A stretch of DNA of 64,000 bases from Chaetorhynchus papuensis (lineage: Eukaryota; Chordata; Aves; Passeriformes; Rhipiduridae), in NCBI GenBank assembly GCA_013396525.1, contig VWYX01000352.1:558759-622758 (forward strand), written 5' to 3'. A model generated the notes under the pieces. It did not search any database and had not been told where the DNA came from. It worked only from the letters and a program-made list of their open reading frames with translations. Below are positions 1-12,969 of the stretch, one piece after another. Position 1 is the stretch's first letter; each line of letters starts with the position of its first letter. The translations under genes and the position numbers were made by a program.

Positions 1-1480
1 AGATTATAACAGTATTTAAATTATTTCTATATATTATGCTTTTGTGAACAACACAAATAAATACAACTTTCCTATAAATATTTTGATAACATATATGGGG
101 GGAGGAGGGGATGAAGCAATAGTACAATTATTTCCTCGCAATAGGACATATCTCTTGGCAATATCACCTTCCAAAAATAAAAAGTGAGTACCGCAATTTT
201 TTTAATTCTATATATTGGAAGCGTCTGTTAACAAAACAAAAAAAAACAAAGAAAAGCCCCAAAAAAAGAAACAAAAGAAAGCAATAATGATTAAAATGCA
301 ACATTTGGGACATTCCAGGTGTGACTCAACTGAAGTGTGGTCACCTGCAGTTGAGAGTCTCCAGAGTCTTTGCAGTGACTGCGTGATATGAATGATTAAA
401 TAATAATGGTTTACCAAAACTGAAGATGTGAACTCATGTGCCAAGAATTACCACAACAAACCTAGGCCTGTGAATTGTATTTGATGTAAGATGTTTGTTA
501 GAGTTCCCATACAGTCAATAGCAATTCCCCAAAGCAATATTATCCAGGCTTAAGCTGATGAGTTATTAACAATTATTTTACCCTAAATTGCAAAAATTTT
601 AGGGCCTAAACCTACAGAATATGAGTGCCTTCCAACCATTTACAGAAAAGGGCCTTGCACTATCTAATGTTACTATTAAAATCAAAACTCTCCACGTTCC
701 TGATGATGGATTGCTGGTAGATGACTTACAGGTGTATTATGAAGGTAAAATGCCATGGGACATTCCAGGAGACTATGAAATGCATCTGGAACCGATAAAT
801 CTGGAACTGAGTTTGTGATGGAAAATCACTCTTTAGAAGGCCACTGAGAAAACTCATGTGACCAAGTTTATACAAAACTCACAGGAGCAGGCTGTTGTCC
901 TGATGGAGCCTGAATCATTATTCCTTAAAGACTGAAATCATGTGCCACAGACACCTATTTTCTCTCCACTGCCTGAAAGGCATCTTGATTGACTAGACTT
1001 CTAACTTTGACATTACACTGAAGTCTGTGTAGTTGGGATCCCCACTTCCTCAGTCTACTTACATTGTAAAGTGTCCCTCCAAGAGGCCTCAAAGTACCTG
1101 GGTCACAGCCGACATTGTTTCCCACTCCACCTCCCACCTCATGTTTAAGGTAACCTCTCTATTACACAAGGATCAGAAGAAACTTTGAAAATGGAACATA
1201 GAATAAAAAACACCCAGTTCGAAGGGTAGCTAATGCAGTGTTAAATCAACAGCTATCTTTGTTAAGATATCTGATTTTTTCAGGTGAAAAAAGAAAAAGA
1301 GTAGTTCTGTCTTATCCAGACAAGAGAATGAGCTGGCAGAGTGCCACAGCAAATTACTGGTGAAGTTGAAGAAGATGGGAATTAGAAGGAAAGCCGTACA
1401 GGGGGAAGGGAACTAATTATACAAGACAGAAACAGGTTATAGTTACAGATTTATCCCTTGTCTGGGACTGCTAAAATTTT
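1..1480. other. AT-rich unique sequence, no recognised gene
   Basis: This stretch is AT-rich with an A-rich low-complexity run near 232-290. The only item of note is a plus-strand reading frame from 621 that has a 65-codon open stretch and then several in-frame stops to about 1145; it is treated under findings. No splice-flanked open frame, RNA gene or recognised repeat was seen in the rest. Confidence 0.5.
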
Positions 1481-1484
1481 TCAT

Positions 1485-2415
1485 GGCTCATTCTTGAGGC
1501 CCACCTTGTTTAATCAGAAAAGAAATCAGAACTGCTTGATGAAATATGCAGATGACAATGTTGAAGGAATTTTTCAATACAAAGAATTATAATATCATGC
1601 GAGAAAAAAATAGAAGATCTCTAGGATTGGAATAATGGAAATGAGTGACATTTAACTCTACAGAGTGCAAGGTCAATCACTAACAGTGTAGTAAGAATTT
1701 TTGCATTAAATTTGGAGCTCATCAGATGGAAACAGCATAGGAAAAAAATAAATTTTCATCTTTTGAACAATTAACTTATTAATGAGGAGCATTACAACAT
1801 GTCTAGGAAAGAAAAATTAAAAAAAAAAACCAACCAAAAAAACCCCAAACAAAACAACAAAAAAAAAACCCCAATAAAACTAACCACAAAAAAACAAACC
1901 AAACAACTCCAAAAACAACAAACCAAACACTACCCTGATATCCAAAAGGCACTGGTGTGTTAACTGGACCGTGTTCCCAAACAGAGCATTTCTTGATATG
2001 TTTATTAAAGCAAGAAGGATCTATTAACAGAGTTGCTAAGAGCTACTAGCTTGACCAGAATAGTATGGACCTCATAAGAGAAAACTACAAGGCTGACTTT
2101 TTTTACATAGCACAGTGGAGTCTGAAGGGCAATAACTGGTCTCATTTAGGGAAGAATTCACCTGGGAAGACAAAGCAGCACCTAAGATGAAGGTACAAGA
2201 GCAAAGGAAAATAGTCTGGCCATGAGCGAGGTCAAGCTGGAAGCTGGAAAAAAATATCTCATGTAGAATGAAGTTCTGTCAGCAATTTCTCAATAAGACC
2301 AGTCTTTCTAAAGTCCCAGAAGGAATTCAATATCCTCATTGTTCCTAAGAGCAGAAGTATGGATTATGATTCCAGAAGTCCCTTCAGTTAGGAGGAGCCT
2401 TCTGAAAGCACAGTA
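1485..2415 (+). mobile_element. Old degraded CR1 LINE fragment
   Basis: This is a decayed non-LTR retrotransposon of the CR1 family. Near 1500-1560 the plus strand translates to pieces resembling the reverse transcriptase stretch LFN...MKYADD. Positions 1640-1810 follow the CR1 region that reads KCKV..LG.N in intact copies, including a segment like 'gcatcagttggaa' of old CR1 subfamilies. After an A/C tract (1810-1930) the element resumes near 1945 with a match to the region around 'aaggcactggtgaga...ctggaatactgtgttc'. At 2210-2400 it follows the CR1 C-terminus and 3' untranslated part, seen as 'aagctggaagct' and 'aagtcccttc'. Many stops and indels show it is long dead and older than the copy at 13 kb. 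Family identity is from memory of CR1 consensus sequences; boundaries are approximate. Confidence 0.65.
1810..1930 (+). repeat. A/C-rich low-complexity tract
   Basis: About 120 bases are almost purely A and C, in a degenerate AACC/AAAC pattern with runs of up to ten or more A. The tract interrupts the old CR1 copy between its palm and thumb regions. Similar tracts occur at 24908-24960 and 61004-61055, and on the minus strand at 50293-50384. Confidence 0.85.
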
Positions 2416-5400
2416 AGCCTAAGATCTAACAGCTTAGTGTTTGTGCAGATAATGTTTAGACAACTTATTTAACAGGAAGAGCTACTTTGAGACATATGTA
2501 GTCTGTATGCTCGTGGCTGAAAGTACATACACCTGATTCTTCAGTCCCAGCATTACCACATAAGTGAACCAGCTTTCCACTCCTGTGCCTAGTACATGAG
2601 AAATAAAGGAGTGGGGTGTCTCCGTTTCTTTCAGTTACAATAACAGCAGGACTCAAATGAAGTGGGCAGGGGGAGTAGGTTTTGCTGTATCTTGGGGCAG
2701 TATATCCCAAAGAATATCCGGCTGTTGTGAAGTACAATGATTAAATACAAGAACATTGAGGATAACCAAACGAGAACTTGCTTCAAAGAGGCTGTTCAGA
2801 TAATCTTTGTGAGCTTGACCAAACCACAGCAGGTGTTTTTATCTTGGCTCCAACAACTGCAGGCCCTAATACAAGAATTTGTCTTGTAAGACTCTTCCAG
2901 AATAGAGATCCAGACACAGGTTGGCTTTGGAAGGTAACATTTCTCAAGGTATTCTGCACCTTTTTATCCCCTCCCTGGCTTGCAAAAGCAACACTGAATG
3001 ACCTAATATTGAAGAAAATCACTTCAAGATTGTGGCCCTGAATTTCCCAGTCATGACCTAACTGGCTGAATTGGTTTAAGCTATCCGTCGGAGTGGGTCT
3101 TCTAGCAGGTAAAACATTGATAAGCTAATTTAGTGCCAGTTAAACCATTTCTGCAGACTTACTGTCTCATGATGTAAGACAGGCAAAAAGTAAATTAAGA
3201 CTTTCAGCTTTCATAAGACCCAGAGGAGCGTCTATTCTTTTGCTTTTGTTGTTTTTCTAGCTTTCATAAAACCTTTTTCCTCGCAAAACATGGAGCGGTC
3301 TCTCTGACTCTCAAAATCAAAAGGGAAGCCACCACCTGCTGCAGCAGATACTTACAATAGAGTATTACCTTTTCCTGGTTTAGATGGTGAGAAGTCAGCA
3401 ATCACAAAGCCTCAGGGCACAGAGTATGCAGAATCCTGACAATGTCTCATTTGCTTTGCTAAATAACTCCCACATTTGGACAGAGAGGACTGAGGCAGTA
3501 AAGATGAAGTCACAGATTTTGGCACACCTTCAGGGGCACTGATTAGAGCTGCACCATTTCATTTGCACAGTGACTGTGCTTTCTGCCTGGACATTTAAGA
3601 GTCGGAGCAGGAATAGAACCTGACAAGCCAAAAAGAACCCCGAAGTCTCTCTTCAAAATTTGGAGGGACCTGCTGAGTTTTATTCTGCAAAGAAAGAGCA
3701 ACTGAAGATGTCAAATGATGTGTCTTTAGGAGACTGGCTGCTTCGTGACCTGGACGTATACGGATAAGCATCCTGCCTGAAGTGCCAGATCAAAATCTGA
3801 AGGAGGAAGAACAGCAGTCTGAGCTACTCATCTTGTTACCAATCAAAGGAAAATTGCAATTTGTATGAGCTATGATACCTCATTTGCCAGCAGCTAGTAA
3901 GTTGCCGAAGTAGCTGAAGGAATAAATTTCAAGGGAAAAAAAAAGGAAAACTGCCTAATAGGACTCCAGGAGAGAGGTGAAATGTAGACTTACACATCTT
4001 AACAGAAATAATAAAGGTGTGGGCAAAGCTGTCAGAGTACCTTCCCACTGCCAGCTAACTGTGACTGAAGGCACAGATAATATTGATGGCAAATCAGAAG
4101 AAATGTCTAGGGCTTCATGCAACATGAGCAGTTCCTAACATGAAGCATAGGATATTGTAGAAATGGAACACAATGCAACATAAAAAAAATCTGTATTTTG
4201 AAAATTCAAAGGAACTAAACATTTATTTGGTGAAGTAAAAAGGCCCAGGCTCTTCTTGTCCTCTGCCTTCTCATCACAGAAAGAAATTCAAAAGCAGGTT
4301 TCATGAGACTCTCTGTACTTCTCATCCCCTTGAGGATGGAAGTTCAAAGAATGCAAAGAAAAGTATGACATTAGAAAAACTGTTTTTGCAAGGCTGTGCA
4401 TAGGGGCTTGATCTCTTAACATAGTCACTGAGCTGTAAGACACCCTTTATTCTGGCTGGAAAAAAAGGCTGGGTTGGACACCACCCAAGTGCTCAAAGCT
4501 ACTCAGATCTGAGATCTCACAGATTTACCTCTTCTGCCTCTCTTAACAGGATTCAGATCCCCAAGCATCTTCTAAGCTTCTCTCTGAGACAAGAAAGACT
4601 TCTAGTACGACCATTTGATAAAGGTTTAACTCGCCACCATTCATGAAGCAGTTTGAGAAATCCTCCAAGGAAACCATGAACGGGATAAAAAGTTAAAAAA
4701 ATAATAATAAAAGAATCATAGACATAAGAAGATTTAAAACAATCCAGAAAAAGCTTTACAGAATAAACACAGGACCAAGGAAGAGTAGAACATAGTTTAG
4801 ACCCACGCTGCATTTACTGTGTGTCCCTCTTTTACCTCGTGTTCTGTCCATTGCACGGGCACGGACATAGATGCACCAGATGGTACTGCTGGAGCAAACG
4901 GGCTCATTCACACCCACCACAGGGAAATACATATGGAAAATCACCCACAGGAAAAGCAATCATTTAAATATCGATGCAATCATATGCAGAGTTATATAAA
5001 AAGCAAATTTTTTTCAACCTGCAAATATTGCTAACAAATCCCATGCTGGATGGTAGTAGTGTTGAGACAAAAGTGGTATCATTCTTATCAACAACAGGAA
5101 TGATATGTGAGTTGATAAAGCACCTTATACTCAGTGGGAGACAATTTCTACTGATTCAGAAATTAACCTGAGAAATCAGAAAGAATATATACTTTTCAAA
5201 TAAAGAAGGAATCCTTTAAGTTCCCTCATTTGGAAGGAGAGAACAGTCAATAAATTGTATGACAAATTAGAGGGAGATTCTAAAGCTGAGAGAGATGTCA
5301 ATATAACAGAAAAAGAGCAGGAAAGGTCTTTCTGTAATTATGGATAATATTTTGTGCTGTTAAACTAAACTGTACATGTGCAAGGCAGAACAAAACAGGA

Positions 5401-5765
5401 CCAAATGACTAAAATCTGAATAAAAAGACAAAAGTTATATTTTTCACTACCCGTATCTCTTCTCACAGCTAAACAGGAACCAAATTAATCTTCAAAGCCA
5501 CTCTTGGATTCACAGAGCTAAAGGTGTTAATGCATTTTGCAGATACAAAATATTGTACTCTTTTTTAATATCTGTGGTAGAACTTTGCAGTTAGTGGACT
5601 TTACAGTCTGTTAATGTAAAAGAAAAGCAGGGGAGGAATTTCAGAATTTGTCTCTCAATAAATTCCAATTAGTTCAAAATCCTTCCATATATGCTGGAAA
5701 ATGCAATTCTATGACTATCTTTTACCTTGTGTCAAAATAATTTTCCATAATTACTACTTAGGAAG
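2416..5765. other. Unique sequence, no recognised gene
   Basis: No gene or high-confidence repeat was recognised. A good splice-acceptor match lies at 4549-4550 (pyrimidine-rich run ending in AACAG), followed by 23 open codons and a TGA. AATAAA-like sequence follows near 4700. This is weak evidence for a terminal exon and is listed as a finding only. Short open frames on both strands here look like chance. Confidence 0.5.
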
Positions 5766-5767
5766 CC

Positions 5768-5860
5768 TTGGGTCAAATTTTCCTTTCCTTTACACCAGTG
5801 AAATGAGACTTGAGCTAAGTTTCTTTGCTGTCTCCAAGACAAGAATTTCGCTCCCAGTCT
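5768..5860. repeat. Ancient amniote dispersed repeat fragment
   Basis: The segment contains 'gggtcaaatttt' followed by 'tttacaccagtg' and, further on, 'acaagaatttcgctc'. This order resembles an old dispersed element common in bird, turtle and crocodile genomes, in which 'ggtcaaattttgctctc' precedes 'ttacaccagtgtaaat' and an inverted copy follows. A second piece of the same type lies at 16119-16182. I know it as a recurring sequence and cannot give a reliable family name. Confidence 0.45.
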
Positions 5861-8735
5861 TTTCATTAAGTGCTGTGTTTAAAATAAAAGACAGCATGTC
5901 AGATCATATAAACGTAGCTATGTCTGACACTGTTGTAGTCATTACACAAAATCAGAATCTAGCTTACTAACACAGATGATTGTGAATTTTTAAGTAATCA
6001 GATCAAAAAGGAATAAATTCACTTCCACCCTCACTCTATCACCATGAACAGAATACAGGGTTTTCCTCCCATCTTTCTAGTGTAACTTTAAATAGGCTTT
6101 TTTGCTACATATGATGAATTAGTTCTCTTAAATGTCCCTGCAAATGTCACAGGGTAATGCAGGTGCTGAGTCCTATGTAAAATTTAGTGCTCTTATTGCC
6201 TTGTTTTTTTTAAATGGAAAGGAAATAATATTCCAATACTCAACGCAATATAAAATTTATTTATATAAAATTAATATGTACATACCCATATGCTATTGGC
6301 ACATGTACCTGTGGACATGCATTTCAACAATAACTTTACCCTCAGTTAGAATTTAGCCTTTTTTAGTACTAAAATTCACTGTTTTATCTGCACCATCATA
6401 TAAATTTCTCCATGTAAGTTCTCTGTGTATATTTGCATGGACCTATGAGAAATTCATGCATAAGGAATAAAAATGCTTTGTTTCCATTTGATCTTTTAAG
6501 CTTTCAAAACCATATACATATATTAGATACAAAAATGCTTTATCTCTTCTTTTGAAAATCCCCCTAATTCCATTGTCATTCTCCATTGTTGTGCCAAAAT
6601 CTCCTTATCCTGTTCAGACACAGCTCAAAAATGCATGCACGTATTCATGCAGATACCGAAACACAGTTTGGCATAAGATGGCTTTGGAAATCAGTGCATA
6701 AGGCATCTCTAGGCAAGCACAGCCAAGCATGTTGTCCATGAAGTTTCACAGTGATGACACTGAAGAAGCTTCAGGAGCTACACTGGAGCATCCAGCATCT
6801 CCTCAGCATCGCTGTCCTCAAGGCAGAGGTAAGTTCCCAGACCAGTCTTTTTCTGCCTGGTGCCATCTCTTTTCTATCAGCTCCTCTTCTTTGCCCTGTC
6901 CTTCTGCCCATGGCTTTAGCCTGCCTAGACGTTGGCTTCTGTGGACTGACTCTCACTGACCATTGCCTCCAGAAGAAAGAGAAAGCTGTTTTCATCTCAA
7001 CAGAGATGGTCAGGTGGAGTCTCTCTTCTCTACTTGCCAGCTGCTTTCACAAAACTTGTAGGAACCTGAAATTTCTAAGGTTTTCGGATTTTCATCAGAA
7101 TGTCCAGCAGCTGGACAAACTATTTACCAGCAGGCTAATGGAAACGATCCTTAGGAAACAAAGCTAAAACCAGAAATACCCACATATTCCAGGAACTGTG
7201 TGCATTTCAGGGAACAATGTTATTCCTGTTTATACTCTTCCTGCCGTTCCCTTTGCCAGTGGAGAGTTAACGAGGTAAAATTAGTGCTGCAGCAGTATGA
7301 CAAAGAAAAGCACTTAATTACAGCTACAGATCTCAGCTGATCCTTTGCAACTACAAGTCATCATCTTGTTGCCTAGCTCTGCACTTTCCCTACCCCAATT
7401 TTTGCTCTTTCCTCCAAACCCTCAGAGCTGCATATCTCACATTATCTCTCTTCTGGTACAAACCTCCCCACACAACTGACGACCCTGCAGGAACCACCTC
7501 ATCTTTCTCAGCTGTGTGACAGTGCAGACAGAAGAGCAGCTGTCCACCTCAGACACTCACCACTCATAGCAGTGCCATTTCCCAGGAGGTCCTTAAAAAC
7601 CAAATATTTAGGTTAACACACTACTGAGAATAAAAGGAAAATACACTCAGGCTAGTCCTCAGATGTAGAATGAAGAGTTGTTCAGCACTTGATACTACAA
7701 GTATCTGTACTGAGAGAGACACCACATACGTATAGTACAGAAAACAACAACATAACGCTTCTCCTCTGCACCATGAAAATGCAGACACTTACTCTCATTT
7801 TTCTGTATGCCTAGCTGTGGGAACGGGTGGAAAGAGGTGGAACAGGTGAGAGATGTCTTTTCCTTATTTTAATTTCTGTCATGTATAAAGGCAAAAAAGA
7901 GTGTCTGAAAAATCTGCAGGTTTAGCAACCGTCAGGAACTAAAGCATGTTCAGCTTTGCAGAGCGTTGAAAATTATGCTCTGTAAGGTTCACACATTACC
8001 ACTAACCTTAGTTTAAAGATAATAAAAGGTTAGAGAGGAGGCAGAGATGAGGGTTTTTCCCTCCTAGCTAGGAAAAAAAGCAAAAACCAAACATGATGGT
8101 TGCAAAAAACCTGTATTCCACAACAAGTCCTTAAGACTCCCATGTGCTACATCAGCAGCAGTACATCCTCGATTTTTATTGTAATCTTGTGGCTTTTTAT
8201 TTGTAACTTATATGAAAAGAATCACATTGATTGGGGCAGATTTAACTCAGTAAAACCTATTCTACTGAGATTGTCTGTGCTAGGTGATTTTATCAAGTTC
8301 TCTTTTGGTTTCATTTTCTTCCTCATCCCTATCCCCAGGGGAGATTGCAGCCCAGCTTGCAGAGCAAATTGCCCTAAATTGAGTTCTTTCTCTGCCATAT
8401 ACAGGCCTGCCTTTGGCTCCTCAGCTTGAAAACTTTATGCATTCTTATTTTTCTCCATCTTCCTTAACACCCTCCTTCTCTTTCCAATTAAAATGGAGAA
8501 GTTTGCACCGATACCTGCTCCCAATTAAATGAATACTGCATTACCAGCCACACACTCCAGATCTCCTTTACCCTCCCTTCATTAGTCCTATTCCTCTGAG
8601 GTTTCCTGGCTGTCTGCCAGGGACTTATGGCAAGAATTCAAAATCTTGTACACTTTATCCCCTCAAAATCATTCTTGAATTTAAGCAGCCTGCTCCTTGG
8701 GCCCAGCATGAGAAATGCTGCTAACAGATTCAAAG
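5861..8735. other. Unique sequence, no recognised gene
   Basis: Apart from the candidate small exon at 6752-6828, nothing beyond AT-rich unique sequence was seen. The 138-codon open frame starting near 6751 is one of the longest in the window, but a frame of this length is only marginally unusual for 64 kb of AT-rich DNA. Confidence 0.5.
6752..6828 (+). other. Candidate 77-bp exon, unverified
   Basis: An AG at 6750-6751 preceded by 'gtttcac' and a near-perfect donor GAG|GTAAGT at 6826-6834 bound 77 bases. One frame is open throughout (from the ATG at 6754, 25 codons) and would encode an amphipathic helix with leucines at regular spacing (LKKLQELHWSIQHLL). The same frame stays open to 7167, giving 138 codons in all. 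The donor is strong but the acceptor's pyrimidine tract is poor, and no partner exon can be shown. I do not recognise the peptide. It could be a coding exon, a noncoding RNA exon or chance. Confidence 0.15.
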
Positions 8736-8960
8736 GGGAGGGGAGAAAAGAAAGCAAATGATTTATTTAAAAGGTTAAAAAGCTCCCATAAAAGAAGCTA
8801 AGCTAAAAGAGGTTAAACTTCCGGGCTAATTGGCTTCCGTTTCCTTTTAAAAATTCTTTCTGGAAGACAACAAATGACAGGAAGGTGTTCCTGTTTTATT
8901 TAAGAGTATTCATGCCTACAGAAAACGCATCATTCTCTTAACACCTCAGGCATGTTCACT
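8735..8960. promoter_or_regulatory. Possible conserved noncoding element
   Basis: The block has T/A-rich runs, homeodomain-type TAAT-containing sites such as 'gggctaattggc' near 8823, and retained CpGs ('ttccgggc', 'cttccgttt') in an otherwise CpG-poor region. No repeat family was recognised. Regulatory function is inferred only from composition; alignment to other birds would decide. Confidence 0.2.
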
Positions 8961-11900
8961 ACTGCTCACTCAAATTATACACCCAGCACAGCAAAAAAAA
9001 CCTAGGCAGTCAGAGGCTTAAGCAGCTGGGTTGTTGGGGGGTTTTAGGCCTTTTCTTAAAAAAAAATCACCATCTAATTTTCCAACAAATGCGAGCACTG
9101 CAGTACCATGGCATCAGCCACTCTCATCTGACACTTTAAATAACTAACATCATGTCAAGCTGTCAGTAACGATAGCCACATTGGCAAGTCTGAAAAGGCA
9201 GAGGGAAGTACTGTATCCTCGCATTACTACTTAAAACTATATAAACTCTCCTCACAGACCATGCAACTTTGCTGCCTTTATTGAACAGTAATTTTTCAAA
9301 TGCATAACATAGTGGCTGAAGGCCCTTGTGTGGTACTATGGTTTTTCTCATTACCTGATTTGAAGCAGTCATTTAAAGCCTTTAATGCAAAATTCTGATA
9401 TTACTGATCTGATGCTTGGTGACTGCTTGTCTCAAAATCATACTCACAAGGTCTCCTTCCCTATACACTCTAGAAGAAGCTTTCATCTTTTAAAATGTTT
9501 CAATATTTTTGTAGAATTGTAATAGCATTCACAGGAGAGATCTTTAGCAACCTATAATTCGATTTACCCTCTCTAGGAAAACCAGGCAAAACATGGGGTT
9601 TGCAGCACCAAATTCCTGCCTTCTCTTAGCTGACCATTTCTCAAAAGCCAAAGCTTCCCAGGTAATACTGAATTGGTGAGAATAGTTTGTAGGAGTCAAG
9701 GTGTGCGTGTAGGTGTGTGGTGGTTAACAGTCTGCTTTTAAGGATTTCTGTGACTTGGAGGATTTTCATTTTCTCCATCTCTCCATTTCTCAGACAATAT
9801 TTCTTGATGCAGGATGATTCCTGCCTAATGAAAGCAATCTCCCTGGAATTTTTTTTTTAAATTGAAGCAGAAAAATATTCTATTATTTGTGAAAGACACT
9901 TCTGATCTTGTTTTTTCCCTTTTAATAGAGGCCTCTTTATTAATTACTGCTTCTCATTCCCTTTTACAGATGGATACAGAGAAGGGTATTAAACCTGAGA
10001 TCTGGCTGTAAAAATACCACATTGTAAATAATACAACATTCAGGTGTTACAAATCTTTCTGTAATACCTTATGGCACTTAAGCCATGTCCATAAGCAAGT
10101 GACAACTTTCACCCTTCCCTTGCAGACTGGTAACAAACAGCAAACTGTGCAGGATCAGAACACACACCTTTTTCAGAGTCAACAAAAGGAAAAAGAAAAG
10201 CAGCAACTGTGCAAAAATACACAGTACATATATAGCACTCCAAAAAACCTAAGCAATACCTTCTACCAAGTTAATAGAATACACTCTGAGAATTCACACA
10301 GTGTATTAAAACACCATAAAATTAATAATTCTTAAATAAAATAAAATAAAATAAAATAAACTCACTACGTCTATAGTAAAAACTCTCAGAAAGGAACTAC
10401 CAATATCTTAGTGCTAGAATACTGTTGGGCTACGTTCAATATTACTAATAGTCTCTGCTCAGGAAAGGCCACAGATAATACAAGCCAAGAACTGTACTAA
10501 AGAGCTGCAGGTTAAATATTCATGGATAAGTAACATGGGTACATTGTACTACAGTACTTTGTGGATATTTGTGTGACCTGCAAGCACCACCAGGCTATGG
10601 ATGCTACGTAAAGTGTTGTACAAACAGAAGAGTAATATTGTATTCAACAACCACGCTAAATTAAAGATGGGCCTTCAAACAAATTCAGGTCAGGATTTAA
10701 ATCTTGGGGTCTTTGTTCTTTTTCAGCAGATTCTGTCATTATAAAAAAAAAAATATGTATAATCCTCAAAAAATGTCTGTCACTCTGGCATTTTTAAGTT
10801 TGATGCCATCCATCAGCAAGCAACAAGACCATGACCAGGAGGAAATGTCAGTGTTAAAAGTTAGCTGCCAAACTGAGATAATTTTTAGGTTTCTCATTCT
10901 TGGTGTGAAATCAAAAATCTCTTATTCAGTTCCCAAGTTCCTTAAATAGTACATGGGAAAAATGGGGTATTTTAGAAAAAGCAAGGGAGGTCCTGAGCTG
11001 TGTGCTTCCTAAAATTATTACATTCCACAAGCAATCGCCTACAATGCATTTAGGGAGAAAAGACCAGCCCTTTACCTATATTCTCAAACCTCCTAACTCA
11101 GGAACTCAAGCAGTACCTCTGTCTATAGAAGACCAGAATCTTGAACTTTATTGCTGTGTTCTCACTCCTCAGACTGGAGGTGTCTGTCTTTGACACAGCA
11201 AATTTCAGTTTTGGCAGTTTCAACAGCAAGAGTGGAGAGCACAATTTCCATCCAGAGTAGCCTTGCATGTACCAGGGTAAGACAGACTTTGAATAATGTA
11301 AACTTGAACCTGCTCAACTAAGGAAAGGAACTAAGCCCAAGTTTTAAGATATTAAACACATTTTTTGAGACATGTCATTTTATAAAATGGTAAATTGTTC
11401 TATTGGCTTACTTTAGTAGTCAAAAGTCGCATTTTGATAGGAGTATATGGCATTCCCTGTGTAATTCCATACAGCAGTTACCATGTGTGAGGTACATGTT
11501 CGCACTGCCAGCTGATTGAGTTTCTTAAAATTATACACGAAACCGAATTGTTTCTGGACATCACCTGGCTTGCATCTGGCCTAGACTCCCAGTTTCGGTA
11601 TTGGGATGGTCCTGAAAAAACTCACTAGTGCAATTCTATGTAGCCAGGGCGTTTTAACTTAAATAAGAAGTCCACATTTTCCTACTTAATCCAGTGGTTA
11701 GATGGCAGCTAACTACAGATTTTCAGTTTTAGATTTGGGTATCCAAATTCACTTTAGAGGTGGGTATCTAAATTCCTTTTGTCTTTTTTTGGATCAGCCC
11801 TGGTTTTACTAAAAATTTTCTGGTTTCTTAGATATGATCACACTGCAGCCAAAATCTATATTTTCCAGATCAAAATCTTTATCATACCTGTTAGCTTCTC

Positions 11901-12965
11901 CTGTCAGCTTCTATTTTTATGAAAAAACCTAACTTCTTTTGGCTCAGAAAAAAATACATTTATTTCAAATGCAAAGCACAGCTTGCAGAATGCTACAAAT
12001 GGATTTTAAAAAGTTAGATGGAGAGAAAACAGACCACTGCCCTGTCTTGCCACTGTTTTTTGAGAAAAACATGTTTCTTAAATTATTTTCCTTGAACGAA
12101 GTAAACCAATTTTTCCTTATTCTGTGAAAATCATCATCATCGTAGATCTTCCAATTCATGTGCAATATAGGTATCTTCAGTCCTGGTAGAAAGACACCAT
12201 ACAAAAACAACAGCGTTTTCATCCCTACTCAGAGATCTCTGACTTTCTATTTTGAGACATGTTTACCTTCAAATGCTAGATGAATATATTTACAATGCTA
12301 TTTTGAGGAAGAGTAGAACTAGTATTTCTATGAATTTCAACTATGACAAACTTTTTCCAATGTTAATTGCACCATATGTTTGCTTTGTTACTTGTCTCAG
12401 TCTGCAAAAGGCTCTGAATATGCTTTTAGAGACACCTCTCAAATGTTAAACAAATTATGCTTAATAGTTCTCGATTTTGTTGGCAACTTCAAAGGGAACA
12501 ATGAATCATATCCACCCTACTCTCATCAGACCCTATCAACAACAAGAGTAATTACTCGTTGATTATGACATAGCAAATCTCCAGCACCTTGGAAATATTT
12601 AATCCAAAAGTTCTGAAACAGTCTCCCTTCCCCTCCACATGCTCCCTTTTTACCGCTACAGGAAGTTCACCTAGAATATGTGAGGCCATGAAAAAATTTG
12701 AAATAATTACAATACATTAGAACTATTAAGAAAAAAGCAGTAAAAATAACTGCTATAGAACTGAGAGAACCGTGGCAAGTGCTTCAACACTTTAATCTTT
12801 AAAAAGCATAGCAACTCCCTCTATCACAGAGTTCTATTTATAAAATATTAATTATAATCCAGTGTTCCAATTATTTTTTGATGCTAGAATCCCTTTCCCT
12901 CAACACTGTGTTTCCCAACACAACTACTATTTGAAGGAGGATCTAGAGAGAGAAAAGCTTTGAGA
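8961..12965. other. Unique sequence with minor repeats
   Basis: No gene was recognised. Minor structure includes a GT-rich patch near 9702-9725, the pentanucleotide array at 10333-10360, and a short imperfect tandem duplication near 11736-11785 whose unit begins 'gggtatcyaaattc'. A CpG-retaining stretch lies near 11500-11600. Confidence 0.5.
10333..10360. repeat. (AAATA)n microsatellite
   Basis: Just over five uninterrupted copies of a 5-base unit (AAATA, equivalently TAAAA). It is a short simple repeat with no sign of function. Confidence 0.95.
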
Positions 12966-12969
12966 GGCA

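Noticed and set aside
3050..3135. Possible inverted repeat around 'aactggc' and 'gccagtt'
   Set aside because: Only about seven bases of each arm pair well; the rest aligns no better than expected for AT-rich DNA.
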